Positions 26,008-36,967 are shown, counted from the first letter of the stretch. The stretch is 42,991 nucleotides of DNA from Bacillota bacterium (GCA_021771185.1 JAETPN010000011.1:1-42991), one strand, 5' to 3'. Numbers and translations: made by a program. The notes: generated from the letters alone by a model not told the origin.

Positions 26008-28232
26008 TAAATTTCACCATGGAACGTTCTTGAAATCACTTCTAATTGTTGTTCACGGCTTAAACGATTAAAACGTACGGCATACCCACTGACACGAATG
26101 GTTAAGGTTGGATATTTGTCTGGATGTTCCATCGCATCTTCTAAGGTTTCTCTATTAAACACATTGACATTTAAGTGTTGTGCACCCTGCTTAAAGTATC
26201 CATTCATAAGCATAACTAACTTATTACAACGTTCTTCTAAAGAAGTTCCAAGGGCATTTGGTACAATCGAGAATGTATTTGAAATTCCATCTTCACAAAC
26301 ATCTTTATATGGAATTTTTGCGACTGAATTTAAGGAAGCAAGTGCTCCATTTTCATCACGTCCATGCATTGGATTAGCACCTGGTGCAAATGGAACTCCA
26401 GCTGCTCTTCCATCTGGGGTTGCTCCTGTTTTCTTTCCATATACTACATTTGATGTAATGGTTAAAATAGAAAGCGTATGTTTTGCATCACGAATCAGTG
26501 GATGTTCTTTTAAATCTTCAATAAATTCTTCCACTACTTCTTTTGCAAGCATATCTACACGGTCATCATCATTTCCGTATTTTGGAAATTCTCCTTCAAT
26601 TTCAAAATCAACCGCAATTCCATCTTCATTTCGAACCGGTTTTACTTTTGCATATTTAATGGCAGATAAAGAATCTGCTACTACAGAAAGACCAGCCGCT
26701 CCAAAAGCCATTAAACGTTCTACATTTGTATCATGTAATGCCATTTGACCACGTTCATAAGCATATTTATCATGCATGTAATGAATGATGTTCATCGCAT
26801 CTACATAGGTCTTAGAAACTTTCTTTAATACCTTAGAGTAAGCTGCACGCACTTTATCGTAATCTAATACTTCATCTTCAATTTTAGAAATGCCATCAAC
26901 AATAACGCCACCCTTCATCTCATCAACGCCACCATTAATCGCATATAAAAGGGCTTTCGCTAAATTTGTACGAGCACCAAAATATTGCATTTGTTTTCCA
27001 ATCGTCATCGCACTAACACAACATGCGATACCATAATCATCTCCATGAATTGGACGCATGATATCATCATTTTCATATTGAATAGAATCTGTTAAAATGG
27101 AAATTTTCGCACAATACTTTTTAAAGTTTTCTGGCAATCCACTAGACCATAATACGGTTAAGTTTGGTTCTGGACTAGATCCTAAATTAATTAATGTATT
27201 TAAATAACGGAAAGAGTTCTTTGTAACTAAAGGTCTTCCACTATTTGTCATACCACCAATTGATTCTGTTACCCAGGTTGGGTCTCCTGCGAACAATTCA
27301 TTATAATCTGGCGTACGTAAATGATTCACTAAACGAAGTTTAATAATAAATTGATCAACTAATTCTTGAGCTTCCACTTCAGTTAAAACACCTTCTTGTA
27401 AATCTCTTTCAATATAAATATCTAAGAAGGTAGAAGTTCTACCTAAACTCATCGCTGCACCATTATTTTCTTTTACAGCAGCAAGATAGGCAAAATAAGT
27501 CCATTGAATTGCTTCTTTCGCATTACTTGCTGGATTTGAAAGATCAAAACCATATTTTAAAGCCATCGATTTCATCGCTTGTAATGCTTTTATTTGTTCT
27601 GAAACATCTTCCCTTAGTTGAATTAAAGAAGAAGTCATATCACCTGTTAAGTTCTTTAAATCTTTTTTCTTTTCTTCTATTAAATAATCAATTCCGTATA
27701 AAGCAACACGACGATAATCTCCGATAATACGTCCTCTACCATATGCATCTGGAAGTCCCGTTAATAAACCTACATGACGAGCTTTACGTACTTCTTCCGT
27801 ATAAGCATCAAAAACACCATCATTATGTGTTTTTCGATATTCATTAAAGTACTTGTCCACTTTTGAATCTAATTTATAGCCATAGGCCTCTAATTCTTGA
27901 TATACCATACGAATTCCACCATAAGGGTTTACAATTCTCTTTAATGGTTTATCTGTTTGAAGTCCTACAATCACTTCATTTTCTGCATCAATATAACCAG
28001 GTTCAAATGCATCAATACCAGACATAATTTTAGTTTCAACATCTAAAACACCATTTTTTAATTCTTCTTGTTTTAATTTTTCTACTTTATCTAAAATAAT
28101 ACTTGTTTTCTCACTAATTGACGCAAGAAAGGTATCATCCCCTTCATATAGGGTATAGTTATTTATAATGAAATCTTCAACATTAATTTCATTTTTCCAT
28201 TGTTCACCTTTAAAATTTCTCCAAGCATCCAT
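26007..28232 (-). CDS. pflB: pyruvate formate-lyase
   Basis: PFL converts pyruvate and CoA to acetyl-CoA and formate in mixed-acid fermentation. The 741-residue protein has the adjacent catalytic cysteines in IACCVSAM (about residue 401) and the glycyl-radical loop [13 protein letters not shown] near the C-terminus (Gly about residue 715). Both are intact, so the enzyme should be active. It starts at the ATG ending at 28232 after AGGAGG. A 24-bp palindrome lies directly upstream of its -10 element. It indicates an anaerobic, formate-producing metabolism. Confidence 0.98.
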   Translation of the reverse strand: MDAWRNFKGEQWKNEINVEDFIINNYTLYEGDDTFLASISEKTSIILDKVEKLKQEELKNGVLDVETKIMSGIDAFEPGYIDAENEVIVGLQTDKPLKRIVNPYGGIRMVYQELEAYGYKLDSKVDKYFNEYRKTHNDGVFDAYTEEVRKARHVGLLTGLPDAYGRGRIIGDYRRVALYGIDYLIEEKKKDLKNLTGDMTSSLIQLREDVSEQIKALQAMKSMALKYGFDLSNPASNAKEAIQWTYFAYLAAVKENNGAAMSLGRTSTFLDIYIERDLQEGVLTEVEAQELVDQFIIKLRLVNHLRTPDYNELFAGDPTWVTESIGGMTNSGRPLVTKNSFRYLNTLINLGSSPEPNLTVLWSSGLPENFKKYCAKISILTDSIQYENDDIMRPIHGDDYGIACCVSAMTIGKQMQYFGARTNLAKALLYAINGGVDEMKGGVIVDGISKIEDEVLDYDKVRAAYSKVLKKVSKTYVDAMNIIHYMHDKYAYERGQMALHDTNVERLMAFGAAGLSVVADSLSAIKYAKVKPVRNEDGIAVDFEIEGEFPKYGNDDDRVDMLAKEVVEEFIEDLKEHPLIRDAKHTLSILTITSNVVYGKKTGATPDGRAAGVPFAPGANPMHGRDENGALASLNSVAKIPYKDVCEDGISNTFSIVPNALGTSLEERCNKLVMLMNGYFKQGAQHLNVNVFNRETLEDAMEHPDKYPTLTIRVSGYAVRFNRLSREQQLEVISRTFHGEI

Positions 28233-28259
28233 AAAAATACCTCCTATTGTTACTTCTAT

Positions 28260-28289
28260 AGTATAACATATTTTTTATAAAAAATATGT
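28260..28289 (-). promoter_or_regulatory. pflB promoter with a perfect palindromic operator-like site
   Basis: TATACT (28260-28265) on the minus strand is the likely -10, and a TG two bases upstream gives an extended -10. Directly adjacent lies a perfect 24-bp palindrome (28266-28289) with arms ACATATTTTTT and AAAAAATATGT. It fills the spacer and the -35 position, so a bound protein would block polymerase. It does not match the Rex, Fnr or CcpA consensus as I know them. Confidence 0.55.
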
Positions 28290-28334
28290 GTTTTTTATGA
28301 TTTTCACAATTATTTTAAATCTAAAAAAAGAAAT

Positions 28335-28362
28335 TTGTAAAATGAGAAAGATATGATATAAT
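28335..28362 (+). promoter_or_regulatory. promoter of the kinase-like gene
   Basis: TTGTAA (28335-28340) and TATAAT (28357-28362) are 16 bases apart, upstream of the ATG at 28389. Confidence 0.65.
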
Positions 28363-28388
28363 AGTCAACCGAAAGAGAGCGAATATTT

Positions 28389-29210
28389 ATGTATACAATA
28401 AAAGAAAGAGAACTAAAATTTTACTATCCAAAAAGATTAAGCTATCTTGGTAGAGGAAAAGAAGGGATAGTATGGCAAACGAGAGATCGTCTTGCCTACA
28501 AACAATTTATTCATCTAGGATTTCATGAATATGAACATAGTAAACAAACCAAAATTGAATTATTAAGTACAATGGATTTAACAAATTCTTCAGTAATTAA
28601 AGCTCTAGTTATAAATGATAACGGAGATTTACGAGGTTATTTGATGGAATTAGAAAAAAGGTCCTACTATATTCATAAATTACCAATTAAAGATCAACTT
28701 TTCATTTTAACTACCGTACTTAAAACAATTCAAGAGCAACAACAAATTCCTATTTATAATATGGATCTTAGTTTTCAAAATATCTTGATTAATAAAGAAA
28801 AACAACCTATTTTTATTGATTTGGATAATTTTCATGTTAAAAACTTAATCCCTGAATCTTTTCCACCAAAATTAAAATATTGTATGCATATTTACTCTTA
28901 TCTACATTTATATGATTTCCAACTTTTATGTTTTTCTTTATATATTGTAGAAGTTATTTCTAGAACAGATATAGATTTTTCATTAAATCGCGGTATCCAA
29001 ACCATTCAAAATGAAGTTCGTGATAAAATCAATGAAATTATAAAAACATATCATTTTACGGAAGAACTTAGGCTTCAGTTCTTATCCTTATTTCGTAGTA
29101 ATTATAGTAGTGTTACAATAGAAGAAATTGCTCTTTTCCTACATAATTTTTCTGAACATTTGGAACAAAGAAAACAAGTTTCATTCACAAAAAAATACAT
29201 CAAACGATGA
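28389..29210 (+). CDS. divergent protein-kinase-like protein
   Basis: The 273-residue soluble protein has the outline of a protein-kinase fold. It has a glycine-rich loop YLGRGKEGIVW (about residues 18-28), a following Lys in AYKQF, and a catalytic-loop equivalent YNMDLSFQNILI with Asp and Asn in the right spacing. A metal-binding IDLDNF sits in place of DFG. The HRD motif is MD, and the C-lobe is short and poorly conserved. It may be an active atypical kinase or a pseudokinase. Kinase-fold phosphotransferases of other substrates remain possible. It is a single-gene unit, convergent with ligA. Confidence 0.65.
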   Translation: MYTIKERELKFYYPKRLSYLGRGKEGIVWQTRDRLAYKQFIHLGFHEYEHSKQTKIELLSTMDLTNSSVIKALVINDNGDLRGYLMELEKRSYYIHKLPIKDQLFILTTVLKTIQEQQQIPIYNMDLSFQNILINKEKQPIFIDLDNFHVKNLIPESFPPKLKYCMHIYSYLHLYDFQLLCFSLYIVEVISRTDIDFSLNRGIQTIQNEVRDKINEIIKTYHFTEELRLQFLSLFRSNYSSVTIEEIALFLHNFSEHLEQRKQVSFTKKYIKR

Positions 29211-29219
29211 TGTATTTTT

Positions 29220-29221
<2 letters not shown>
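29190..29221 (+). terminator. bidirectional terminator between the kinase-like gene and ligA
   Basis: AAAAAATACATC and GATGTATTTTTT form a 12-pair stem around a seven-base loop, with A- and T-tracts for both directions. Confidence 0.85.
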
Positions 29222-31232
<2,011 letters not shown>

Positions 31233-31287
31233 TTATCCTTAAATTTCATTCCTTTTCGATATGTTTTTATATTTTCTTTCACATTCA

Positions 31288-31313
31288 AAAAAAGAAAATA
31301 TTACTTTTCTTTT
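31288..31313 (-). terminator. terminator of the GNAT gene
   Basis: On the minus strand AAAAGAAAA and TTTTCTTTT pair around a short loop and run into T. The low-GC stem makes it moderately convincing. Confidence 0.5.
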
Positions 31314-31735
31314 CTATGTTTTACATATAAATAATCTGTTTCTGGTTCATAACCACAATTTTTTGCGACAGCAATGCTAGAGAGATTATCTCTTTCAAAC
31401 CATAAATGAAGTAGATCATATTGTCTTTTTATTTCTAAAAGATAATCACTAAATTCGCGTAACAACAATGTACCATACTTATGATTTCGATATGCTGGTA
31501 ATAAACCATACGTTAGTTGTTTAACCTGATGAATAGAATCTAAAATCGTAATAAACCCAATAAAATGATTCTCTTTATATACAAAGTAAATAACATCATT
31601 CATGCTTTCTTCTTCTAAAATTTCACCAACATAACGATGTATTTGTTGATCCATTTTTAACTGATTCAAATTTGTTTTATCACACTTACTTTCAGCATGA
31701 TATTCTTTTAAGATAAAATGTGGAAGTTCAATCAC
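31301..31735 (-). CDS. GNAT family N-acetyltransferase
   Basis: This 144-residue protein has the acetyltransferase core. It has a strand pair with YFVYKENHFIGFITIL, the acetyl-CoA-binding helix region LLPAYRNHKYGTLLLREF (a variant of RxxGxG/A in which the second position is His-Lys-Tyr-Gly), and NLSSIAVAKNCGY near the end. The acceptor substrate is unknown. The start is GTG at 31733-31735 after GAGGGGGAAA. The longer frame would include this gene's own -10 element. It is a single-gene unit between galU and ligA. Confidence 0.8.
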   Translation of the reverse strand: MIELPHFILKEYHAESKCDKTNLNQLKMDQQIHRYVGEILEEESMNDVIYFVYKENHFIGFITILDSIHQVKQLTYGLLPAYRNHKYGTLLLREFSDYLLEIKRQYDLLHLWFERDNLSSIAVAKNCGYEPETDYLYVKHRKEK

Positions 31736-31762
31736 ACTATTTCCCCCTCTGTCTTGAGAGCT

Positions 31763-31790
31763 ATTATAACACAAATTTAAAAATATACAA
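31763..31790 (-). promoter_or_regulatory. promoter of the GNAT gene
   Basis: TTGTAT (31785-31790) and TATAAT (31763-31768) on the minus strand are 16 bases apart; TGT precedes the -10. It rules out the longer start for the GNAT frame. Confidence 0.65.
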
Positions 31791-31793
31791 ATT

Positions 31794-31816
31794 AAAAGTA
31801 GAGAATCTCTACTTTA
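31794..31816 (-). terminator. galU terminator
   Basis: On the minus strand AAAGTAGAGA and TCTCTACTTT pair around a one- to three-base loop, followed by TTAATTTG. The T-tract is interrupted, so confidence is moderate. Confidence 0.6.
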
Positions 31817-32618
31817 AAACTTTATAGGCATCACTAGTTGCTTTAACATAACCATGCATATAGCCAATGTCATAGAAAAAGCAATCGGTTTTCCCTAAAT
31901 AGAATTCTTCTTTTTTCATCATGCGATAAAGCATATCCGTTAATAAACATTCTTTATGATCTTTATTAATTTTTTCTAATTCCTTAAAAATCGTTGGTTT
32001 AAAGATATAAAGTCCATTACAAGCAAGAAGGGATGGGGTTTCTCGTAAGGCTGGTTTTTCAACAACTCCCAAGATACGATCCTCTTCTCTTTCATCCATA
32101 ATAAGCATTCCATATTTATTAACATCTTGATACTCAACTTCACTAGCCCCAATGATATGAGCATTATATTCATTATACGCACGTTCCATATCTAGAAGAA
32201 CGGGATGGGTTCCTAAGAAGAAACTATCCCCATACATCACCATAAAGGGATCTTTTCCAACAAAATCTTTCGCAAGAAGAATTGCATGTCCACTACCTTT
32301 AGGTTCTTCTTGATAAATATACGTAATATCGAGTTGATCAATTAAACGATTGACACTTTGAACTAAGTGATCTTTTCCTTCGGATAAAAGAACAGTTTCT
32401 AATTTTGGATTATGAGATAAATAATCACGAATCATATCTTGATTATGATTTAAAATAATACATACCTCTTTAATTCCACTCATCAAGGCATTTTCCAAAA
32501 TATAATGAATTACTGGCTTATCTAAAATAGGCATCATCGCTTTTGGTACAGCTTTTGTCACTGGTAAAAATCTCGTTCCCAGTCCAGCAACAGGAACAAC
32601 TAATTTTGTTATTTTCAT
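31809..32618 (-). CDS. galU: UTP-glucose-1-phosphate uridylyltransferase
   Basis: GalU makes UDP-glucose for cell-envelope glycans and glycolipids. The 269-residue protein has the nucleotide-binding start VPVAGLGTRFLPVTKAVPK (the GxGTR loop and the catalytic Lys), the EPKGSGHAILLAKDFVG segment, FMVMYGDS, and VEKPALRETPSLLACNG. It is slightly shorter than the usual 290 residues, mainly at the C-terminus. The ATG ending at 32618 follows AAGGAGGG; the longer frame overlaps the small gene upstream. It is the last gene of the pcrA operon. Confidence 0.95.
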   Translation of the reverse strand: MKITKLVVPVAGLGTRFLPVTKAVPKAMMPILDKPVIHYILENALMSGIKEVCIILNHNQDMIRDYLSHNPKLETVLLSEGKDHLVQSVNRLIDQLDITYIYQEEPKGSGHAILLAKDFVGKDPFMVMYGDSFFLGTHPVLLDMERAYNEYNAHIIGASEVEYQDVNKYGMLIMDEREEDRILGVVEKPALRETPSLLACNGLYIFKPTIFKELEKINKDHKECLLTDMLYRMMKKEEFYLGKTDCFFYDIGYMHGYVKATSDAYKVLK

Positions 32619-32619
32619 T

Positions 32620-32775
32620 TTATCCCTCCTTATGTAATGCGCCATAAGCAAAAAAGAAAATAGCAACACCAACAAAGAATAATAGTACAATAAGTGCACT
32701 ATGAGAATCTTTCGTTAATAAATCCTTAATTGGATCCATCATATTATTTAAAAAATTTTCAATACCATTTAACAT
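32620..32775 (-). CDS. 51-residue single-pass membrane protein between pcrA and galU
   Basis: This small gene encodes MLNGIENFLNNMMDPIKDLL as an amphipathic N-terminal part, a linker TKDSHS, one hydrophobic helix (about residues 27-45, ALIVLLFFVGVAIFFFAYG) and a short basic tail ALHKEG. AAAGGGG lies seven bases before the ATG at 32773-32775. The start is four bases after the pcrA stop, and galU begins one base after its stop, so three genes are tightly coupled. The tight packing and the well-placed ribosome binding site support a real gene. The function is unknown; it could tether a partner to the membrane. Confidence 0.75.
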   Translation of the reverse strand: MLNGIENFLNNMMDPIKDLLTKDSHSALIVLLFFVGVAIFFFAYGALHKEG

Positions 32776-32779
32776 CTTC

Positions 32780-35700
32780 TTACCCCTTTCTAATACTCTT
32801 ATGCCCTTTTAATATTTTTTTAATACCAATTGGATGGGCAAAGGCAATGGTTACAATGGATTTATCCATACCTACAACAACCCCAGTTCCAAAGGTATCA
32901 TGAATCACATGATCGCCAATACCATAATCAATATCTGTAGAAACTTGCTGGACTGGTTTTTTCACCAATTTATCTAGACTTCGGTCCTCTTGATCTATAT
33001 CCAAATATTTATCATTAATCTCACTGATAAAACGACTTGGCGGATTATATTGATCCATTCCATATAACATTCGATGCTTCGCATTAATAAACCATAATTT
33101 TTTCTTTGCTCTTGTAATAGCAACATAGCAAAGTCTTCGCTCTTCTTCTAAACCTTCTTCTTCCATGAATGAATTTCCATGGGGTAAAATTCCCTCTTCA
33201 ACCCCAATTAAGAATACATAATCAAATTCTAGTCCCTTCGCAGAATGAGTCGTCATTAATGTAACAACATCTTCATTATTTTTATGTTCTTCAATATCAG
33301 ATACTAAACTAATCTCACTTAAAAATTCGCCCAATGAAATAATACCATGTTCCTCTTCAAAAGCCTTTGTAATAGACTTAAATTCCTCTAAGTTTTCTAG
33401 GCGAATATCCGCTTCAATTGACTTTTCATTTTCAAGTTCTTTTCGTATACCACTTTCTTCTAAGACAATATCAACCAGTTCTGTTAAACTAGAATTTTCC
33501 ATAATTTTTCTGATTTTTTCAATCATTTTTTTAAACTCTAATTCTTTTCCATGATCAATCGCTTCATATAAACTCGTATTCATTAAATTAGCTTGTTCCT
33601 GGAGGGTTGCTAAGGTTTTAAGTCCAATTCCACGTTTTGGTGTATTAATCGCACGAAGTAAGCTTGTATCATCATCTGGATTATAGATTAATTTTAAATA
33701 ACTAATCAAATCTTTAATTTCTTTTCGATTATAAAAGTAGAAACTTCCTACAACTTTATAAGGAATATTTTCACGAAGAAGCGCTTCTTCCATATTACGT
33801 GATTGTGCATTTGTTCTATATAAAACAGCAATCTCATCTTTTGGAATACCCTCATGAATTAACTTATCAATTTCCTTCGCCACATAATAGGCTTCATCTT
33901 TTTCATCTAAAGAACGATGATATTTAATTAAAGTTCCCTCTTCATTACTTGTCCATAAATTTTTATCTTTTCGTTGTTTATTATGTTTAATCACATCGTT
34001 AGCTGCTGAAAGAATCGTTCCAGTTGATCGATAATTTTCTTCTAAAAGGATAACTTTTGGTTGATCATAATCCTTTTCAAAATTTAAAATATTTCTGTAA
34101 TTAGAACCTCGCCAAGAATAGATACAATTATGAACAACAACCCCGTTTGCCGCATAATTTCGCATATGGGGGATAGATAAATCATAAACATAGCCATCAT
34201 AATTCACTTCTTGTACATCTAATACTTCATCTTCAATCAATTCACCATTTTCATAAGAACATACCACCATACCCTTACGGATACTTCCAATTGGTAGAAA
34301 ATAAAATACCTTTTCTTTATTTAAACGAATTTTTTCAATAATTTGTAAATCATCAAACTGTTCCTTCAGTGGCTTAATATATTCTGCTACCTCATCATAA
34401 TCATTTCGCACTGTTTGAATTTTAACCGTATCATTTTCTACCATATGAACAGGGTATCCTAGTGCCTCTAATTTTTGATAAGTATTCATTCCCTTTGTAT
34501 TCATATAAATACGATGAGAATGATAATCCCTTATTCCACGTACTGGAGAATCAAAATAATTTAAATTTAAAATACGTTTATCTAAATCATTTCGTAATTC
34601 TAAAGATGCATGATCATGTGGATAATCCATAAATAAATGATAATCTCTCATCAATATTTCAACACGTTCCATAATATCTTTTGGCATAACAATACCATCT
34701 AATTCTTCCTTAGATAATACCAAGTTCTTTCCCCTAGAAAAGAAAGGAGCGAGTGGAATCCCATACGTCTCACTATAATATTTTTCTTTCGTTAACGCAT
34801 CTTCACGATTTTCACAAGTATCTAAAATCCAACATTTCGTAGAATTGACACCATTAATACGTACATTAAAACAATTCGTAATACGATCTTTTTCCTTCAT
34901 AAAGGATTTCGTACGTCCTACGATCCATCCAACAAGTGGATGATTTGCTAAATAAATATATTGTTTCTCAAAACAATGATTTAATTTATAAAAAATTAGA
35001 TGATTAGGGGTTGCTTTTAAAGTATGTCCATGTTTTGTTGTCACTTTTATTATCTTTCCCTGATATTTCTTTTTACTTACCTTTTCTACAGGAAAATATG
35101 TTGAGGTCCCATGACCACTAGCACAAAGAACAGTATCTCCAGGTTCTACCTGATCAATTCGTTTTTTACCACGTCTTGTCTGAACCGTTGTTGTCGCAAT
35201 TAAACATTGATCATTATCTCCAACAACACAAATATTTTTATATTTTGCACTAATTAACTTTGTTAAAATATATTGTGCCTCATTCGTATCTTGGTATTCA
35301 TCCACTAATACATATTGAAAACGCTCTTGATATTTTTGTAAAATATCTGGATATTTACGGAATAAAAGAATAGGCTTCATTAATAAATCATCAAAATCTA
35401 CCGAATTATTTGCTTGTAACTTTTGTTCATATTTACGATATACTTGAACTACTTTATCTTCAAAATCAGTATTCGCATATTTTTCATATTCACTAGAGGT
35501 TAATAATTCATTTTTTGCCCCACTAATTTTATTGCGAATAGCCCTAGGATTGTATTCCTTAATATCCAAATCAAGCTCTTTCATAATTTTTTTAATCAGT
35601 GTTAGTGTATCTTCACTATCAAGGATCGTAAAATTAGATTTCAAATCTGCTTGTTCATAATTTTCACGTAAAAGAAGAAGTCCAAACGAGTGAAACGTCG

Positions 35701-35950
35701 AAATTTGAATACGACTGGCAATACTTCCCAGCATGCCTATCACACGTTCCTTCATTTCTTTGGCTGCTTTATTCGTAAACGTAATTGCTAAAATATGATA
35801 AGGATCAATCCCTACTTCGTCAATTAAATAAGCAATACGAGTTGTTAAAACTCTCGTTTTACCACTCCCTGCTCCTGCTAGCACAAGAAGAGGACCTTCA
35901 GTTGTTGTAACAGCTTCCCGTTGCATTTCATTTAAAGTGTCTAACTTCAT
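32780..35950 (-). CDS. pcrA: UvrD/PcrA superfamily 1 DNA helicase interrupted by an intein
   Basis: PcrA is a 3'-5' DNA helicase for repair and plasmid or phage replication. The 1056-residue precursor has Walker A GAGSGKTRVL (about residues 26-35), TFTNKAAKEM, DEYQDTNEAQY, the GDNDQ motif, ITRAKKKLWF and a C-terminal tail that may bind RNA polymerase. A 360-residue intein (residues 249-608) splits GDNDQ from CIYSWRG. Removing it restores a continuous helicase of 696 residues with motif GDNDQCIYSWRGS. The usual residue after GDxDQ is Ser; here it is Cys, as splicing chemistry needs. It is first in an operon with a small membrane protein and galU. Confidence 0.97.
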   Translation of the reverse strand: MKLDTLNEMQREAVTTTEGPLLVLAGAGSGKTRVLTTRIAYLIDEVGIDPYHILAITFTNKAAKEMKERVIGMLGSIASRIQISTFHSFGLLLLRENYEQADLKSNFTILDSEDTLTLIKKIMKELDLDIKEYNPRAIRNKISGAKNELLTSSEYEKYANTDFEDKVVQVYRKYEQKLQANNSVDFDDLLMKPILLFRKYPDILQKYQERFQYVLVDEYQDTNEAQYILTKLISAKYKNICVVGDNDQCLIATTTVQTRRGKKRIDQVEPGDTVLCASGHGTSTYFPVEKVSKKKYQGKIIKVTTKHGHTLKATPNHLIFYKLNHCFEKQYIYLANHPLVGWIVGRTKSFMKEKDRITNCFNVRINGVNSTKCWILDTCENREDALTKEKYYSETYGIPLAPFFSRGKNLVLSKEELDGIVMPKDIMERVEILMRDYHLFMDYPHDHASLELRNDLDKRILNLNYFDSPVRGIRDYHSHRIYMNTKGMNTYQKLEALGYPVHMVENDTVKIQTVRNDYDEVAEYIKPLKEQFDDLQIIEKIRLNKEKVFYFLPIGSIRKGMVVCSYENGELIEDEVLDVQEVNYDGYVYDLSIPHMRNYAANGVVVHNCIYSWRGSNYRNILNFEKDYDQPKVILLEENYRSTGTILSAANDVIKHNKQRKDKNLWTSNEEGTLIKYHRSLDEKDEAYYVAKEIDKLIHEGIPKDEIAVLYRTNAQSRNMEEALLRENIPYKVVGSFYFYNRKEIKDLISYLKLIYNPDDDTSLLRAINTPKRGIGLKTLATLQEQANLMNTSLYEAIDHGKELEFKKMIEKIRKIMENSSLTELVDIVLEESGIRKELENEKSIEADIRLENLEEFKSITKAFEEEHGIISLGEFLSEISLVSDIEEHKNNEDVVTLMTTHSAKGLEFDYVFLIGVEEGILPHGNSFMEEEGLEEERRLCYVAITRAKKKLWFINAKHRMLYGMDQYNPPSRFISEINDKYLDIDQEDRSLDKLVKKPVQQVSTDIDYGIGDHVIHDTFGTGVVVGMDKSIVTIAFAHPIGIKKILKGHKSIRKG
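34127..35206 (-). mobile_element. intein in the pcrA helicase motif, with a putative GIY-YIG-like insert
   Basis: The 360-residue element begins with Cys (codon 35204-35206) and ends His-Asn (34127-34132), followed by Cys in the host protein. Block A is CLIATTTVQTRRGKKRIDQV with GDTVLC. Block B is KATPNHLIF (TxxH). Block F is YDGYVYDLSIPHMRNYAANG. Block G is VVVHN. All splicing residues are present, so it should splice. The central region lacks an obvious LAGLIDADG motif. Intein residues about 83-150 (YIYL, GWIVGRTKSF, then NREDALTKEKYY) resemble a GIY-YIG nuclease with a Glu at 141, which is tentative. Confidence 0.93.
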
Positions 35951-35965
35951 ACTATCACCATGTTC

Positions 35966-35974
35966 ATCATAACA
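35966..35974 (-). promoter_or_regulatory. possible extended -10 of the pcrA operon
   Basis: TGTTATGAT on the minus strand lies 15 bases upstream of the pcrA start codon. No clear -35 is present, so the call is weak. Confidence 0.35.
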
Positions 35975-36145
35975 CAGTTTTAAAAAATAAAAAAGAGTTT
36001 TGCCTTCTTTTATATAGAAATAAATGACAAAATCTTGATTTATACTGAAGAAAAATTATAGAAGTAAATTTTTTTTATTTTTTTCCTAATTTAAAAGGAA
36101 AAGAATCTTAAAATATTGTATGTTTCTAGTAGAAGGGAGGAAAAA

Positions 36146-36214
36146 ATGACAGAATATATTAAATTTATTATTTATTGCATTTGGGAATATTTTGATTATC
36201 AAAAAAGGCCATAA
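36146..36214 (+). CDS. possible 22-residue peptide
   Basis: A short frame encodes MTEYIKFIIYCIWEYFDYQK followed by RP and a stop. It is preceded by AGAAGGGAGG, a strong ribosome binding site with good spacing to the ATG. The peptide is aromatic and hydrophobic and could associate with membranes. There is no clear promoter, and the region downstream is a terminator, so it may be a leader-type or toxin-like peptide, or chance. It lies in an otherwise gene-free gap between pcrA and the nuclease gene. Confidence 0.3.
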   Translation: MTEYIKFIIYCIWEYFDYQKRP

Positions 36215-36241
36215 AAAAGACGATTACTTTTCGTCCTCTTT
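36212..36241 (-). terminator. terminator of the nuclease gene
   Basis: On the minus strand GGACGA, a loop of about seven bases and TCGTC are followed by six T; the stem overlaps the last codons. Confidence 0.65.
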
Positions 36242-36967
36242 GATTAAACTACTATTTCCTGTTTCATAGTCAATATGAATTCCTTTTTGAACATTATAAA
36301 CATATACATGAAAAGAAATTCCTTTTCCTTCGTCTTCCACCGACTCTGCTTCCATAATTACACCACTTGCCAGTAAATTGTTTCCTTTAAAGATCGGTGT
36401 TACTCGGTAAAGCACATGATTTTTAGTCTCCTCTACATACTTAGCCACTTTATTTTCAAATTCTAACATGCCTTCAGTATTCATAGATCTTGTGCATGTA
36501 ATTAAATTCTTCGGATTGGCATTTTCACCTGTTAATTGATACCCTATTAAATGACATCGATTATATAAATATTTTCCATTGACGATATCATATTTTACAG
36601 TATGCCATCCCGATGGTTTAACCATACCTATACTTCCTCTTTTTTCTGTAGGCATCGTTTCTATACCAACTTTCGCGAGTGCAGTACCACATCTACCCAA
36701 AGAATCTAAGTCACTATATACTTCCTTTTCTTCCGTAAGTTTATCTTCTTCGGTAAAATGGGGAGTATTATTGTCAATCACTACATAAGAATCGCCCTGA
36801 TATTCTGGAATATTTTCTACTTCGTAGGATACTTGATGAGGTGTAGCATCAATAAATTTTACGATATCTTCACGGTATGTTACCAAAAAATAAGTAAGCC
36901 CAAGACATATAATCAGTAATAATTGAAATGCCGAATTTATTTTTTTCTTTTTTGAATGATATCGCAT
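36224..36967 (-). CDS. membrane-anchored DNA/RNA non-specific endonuclease (NucA/EndA type)
   Basis: The 247-residue protein has an N-terminal membrane anchor (about residues 12-30) and an extracellular nuclease domain. The domain has LGRCGTALAKVG, RGSIGMVKPSGWHTVKYD and the active-site segment YNRCHLIGYQLTGENANPKN, where CHLIG with the catalytic His replaces the DRGH of other members. ITCTRSMN follows. This is the family of DNA-entry and extracellular nucleases of streptococci and Bacillus, used in competence, nutrient scavenging or escape from extracellular DNA. It starts at the ATG ending at 36967 after AAGGGG. Confidence 0.9.
   Translation of the reverse strand: MRYHSKKKKINSAFQLLLIICLGLTYFLVTYREDIVKFIDATPHQVSYEVENIPEYQGDSYVVIDNNTPHFTEEDKLTEEKEVYSDLDSLGRCGTALAKVGIETMPTEKRGSIGMVKPSGWHTVKYDIVNGKYLYNRCHLIGYQLTGENANPKNLITCTRSMNTEGMLEFENKVAKYVEETKNHVLYRVTPIFKGNNLLASGVIMEAESVEDEGKGISFHVYVYNVQKGIHIDYETGNSSLIKEDEK

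Noticed and set aside
26098..26748. 216-codon plus-strand frame opposite pflB
   Set aside because: It lies fully inside the conserved pflB gene on the other strand, has no ribosome binding site, and reads as low-complexity antisense sequence.
34127..35206. LAGLIDADG homing endonuclease in the intein
   Set aside because: No LAGLIDADG-like dodecapeptides could be found; the central region instead shows weak GIY-YIG-like features.
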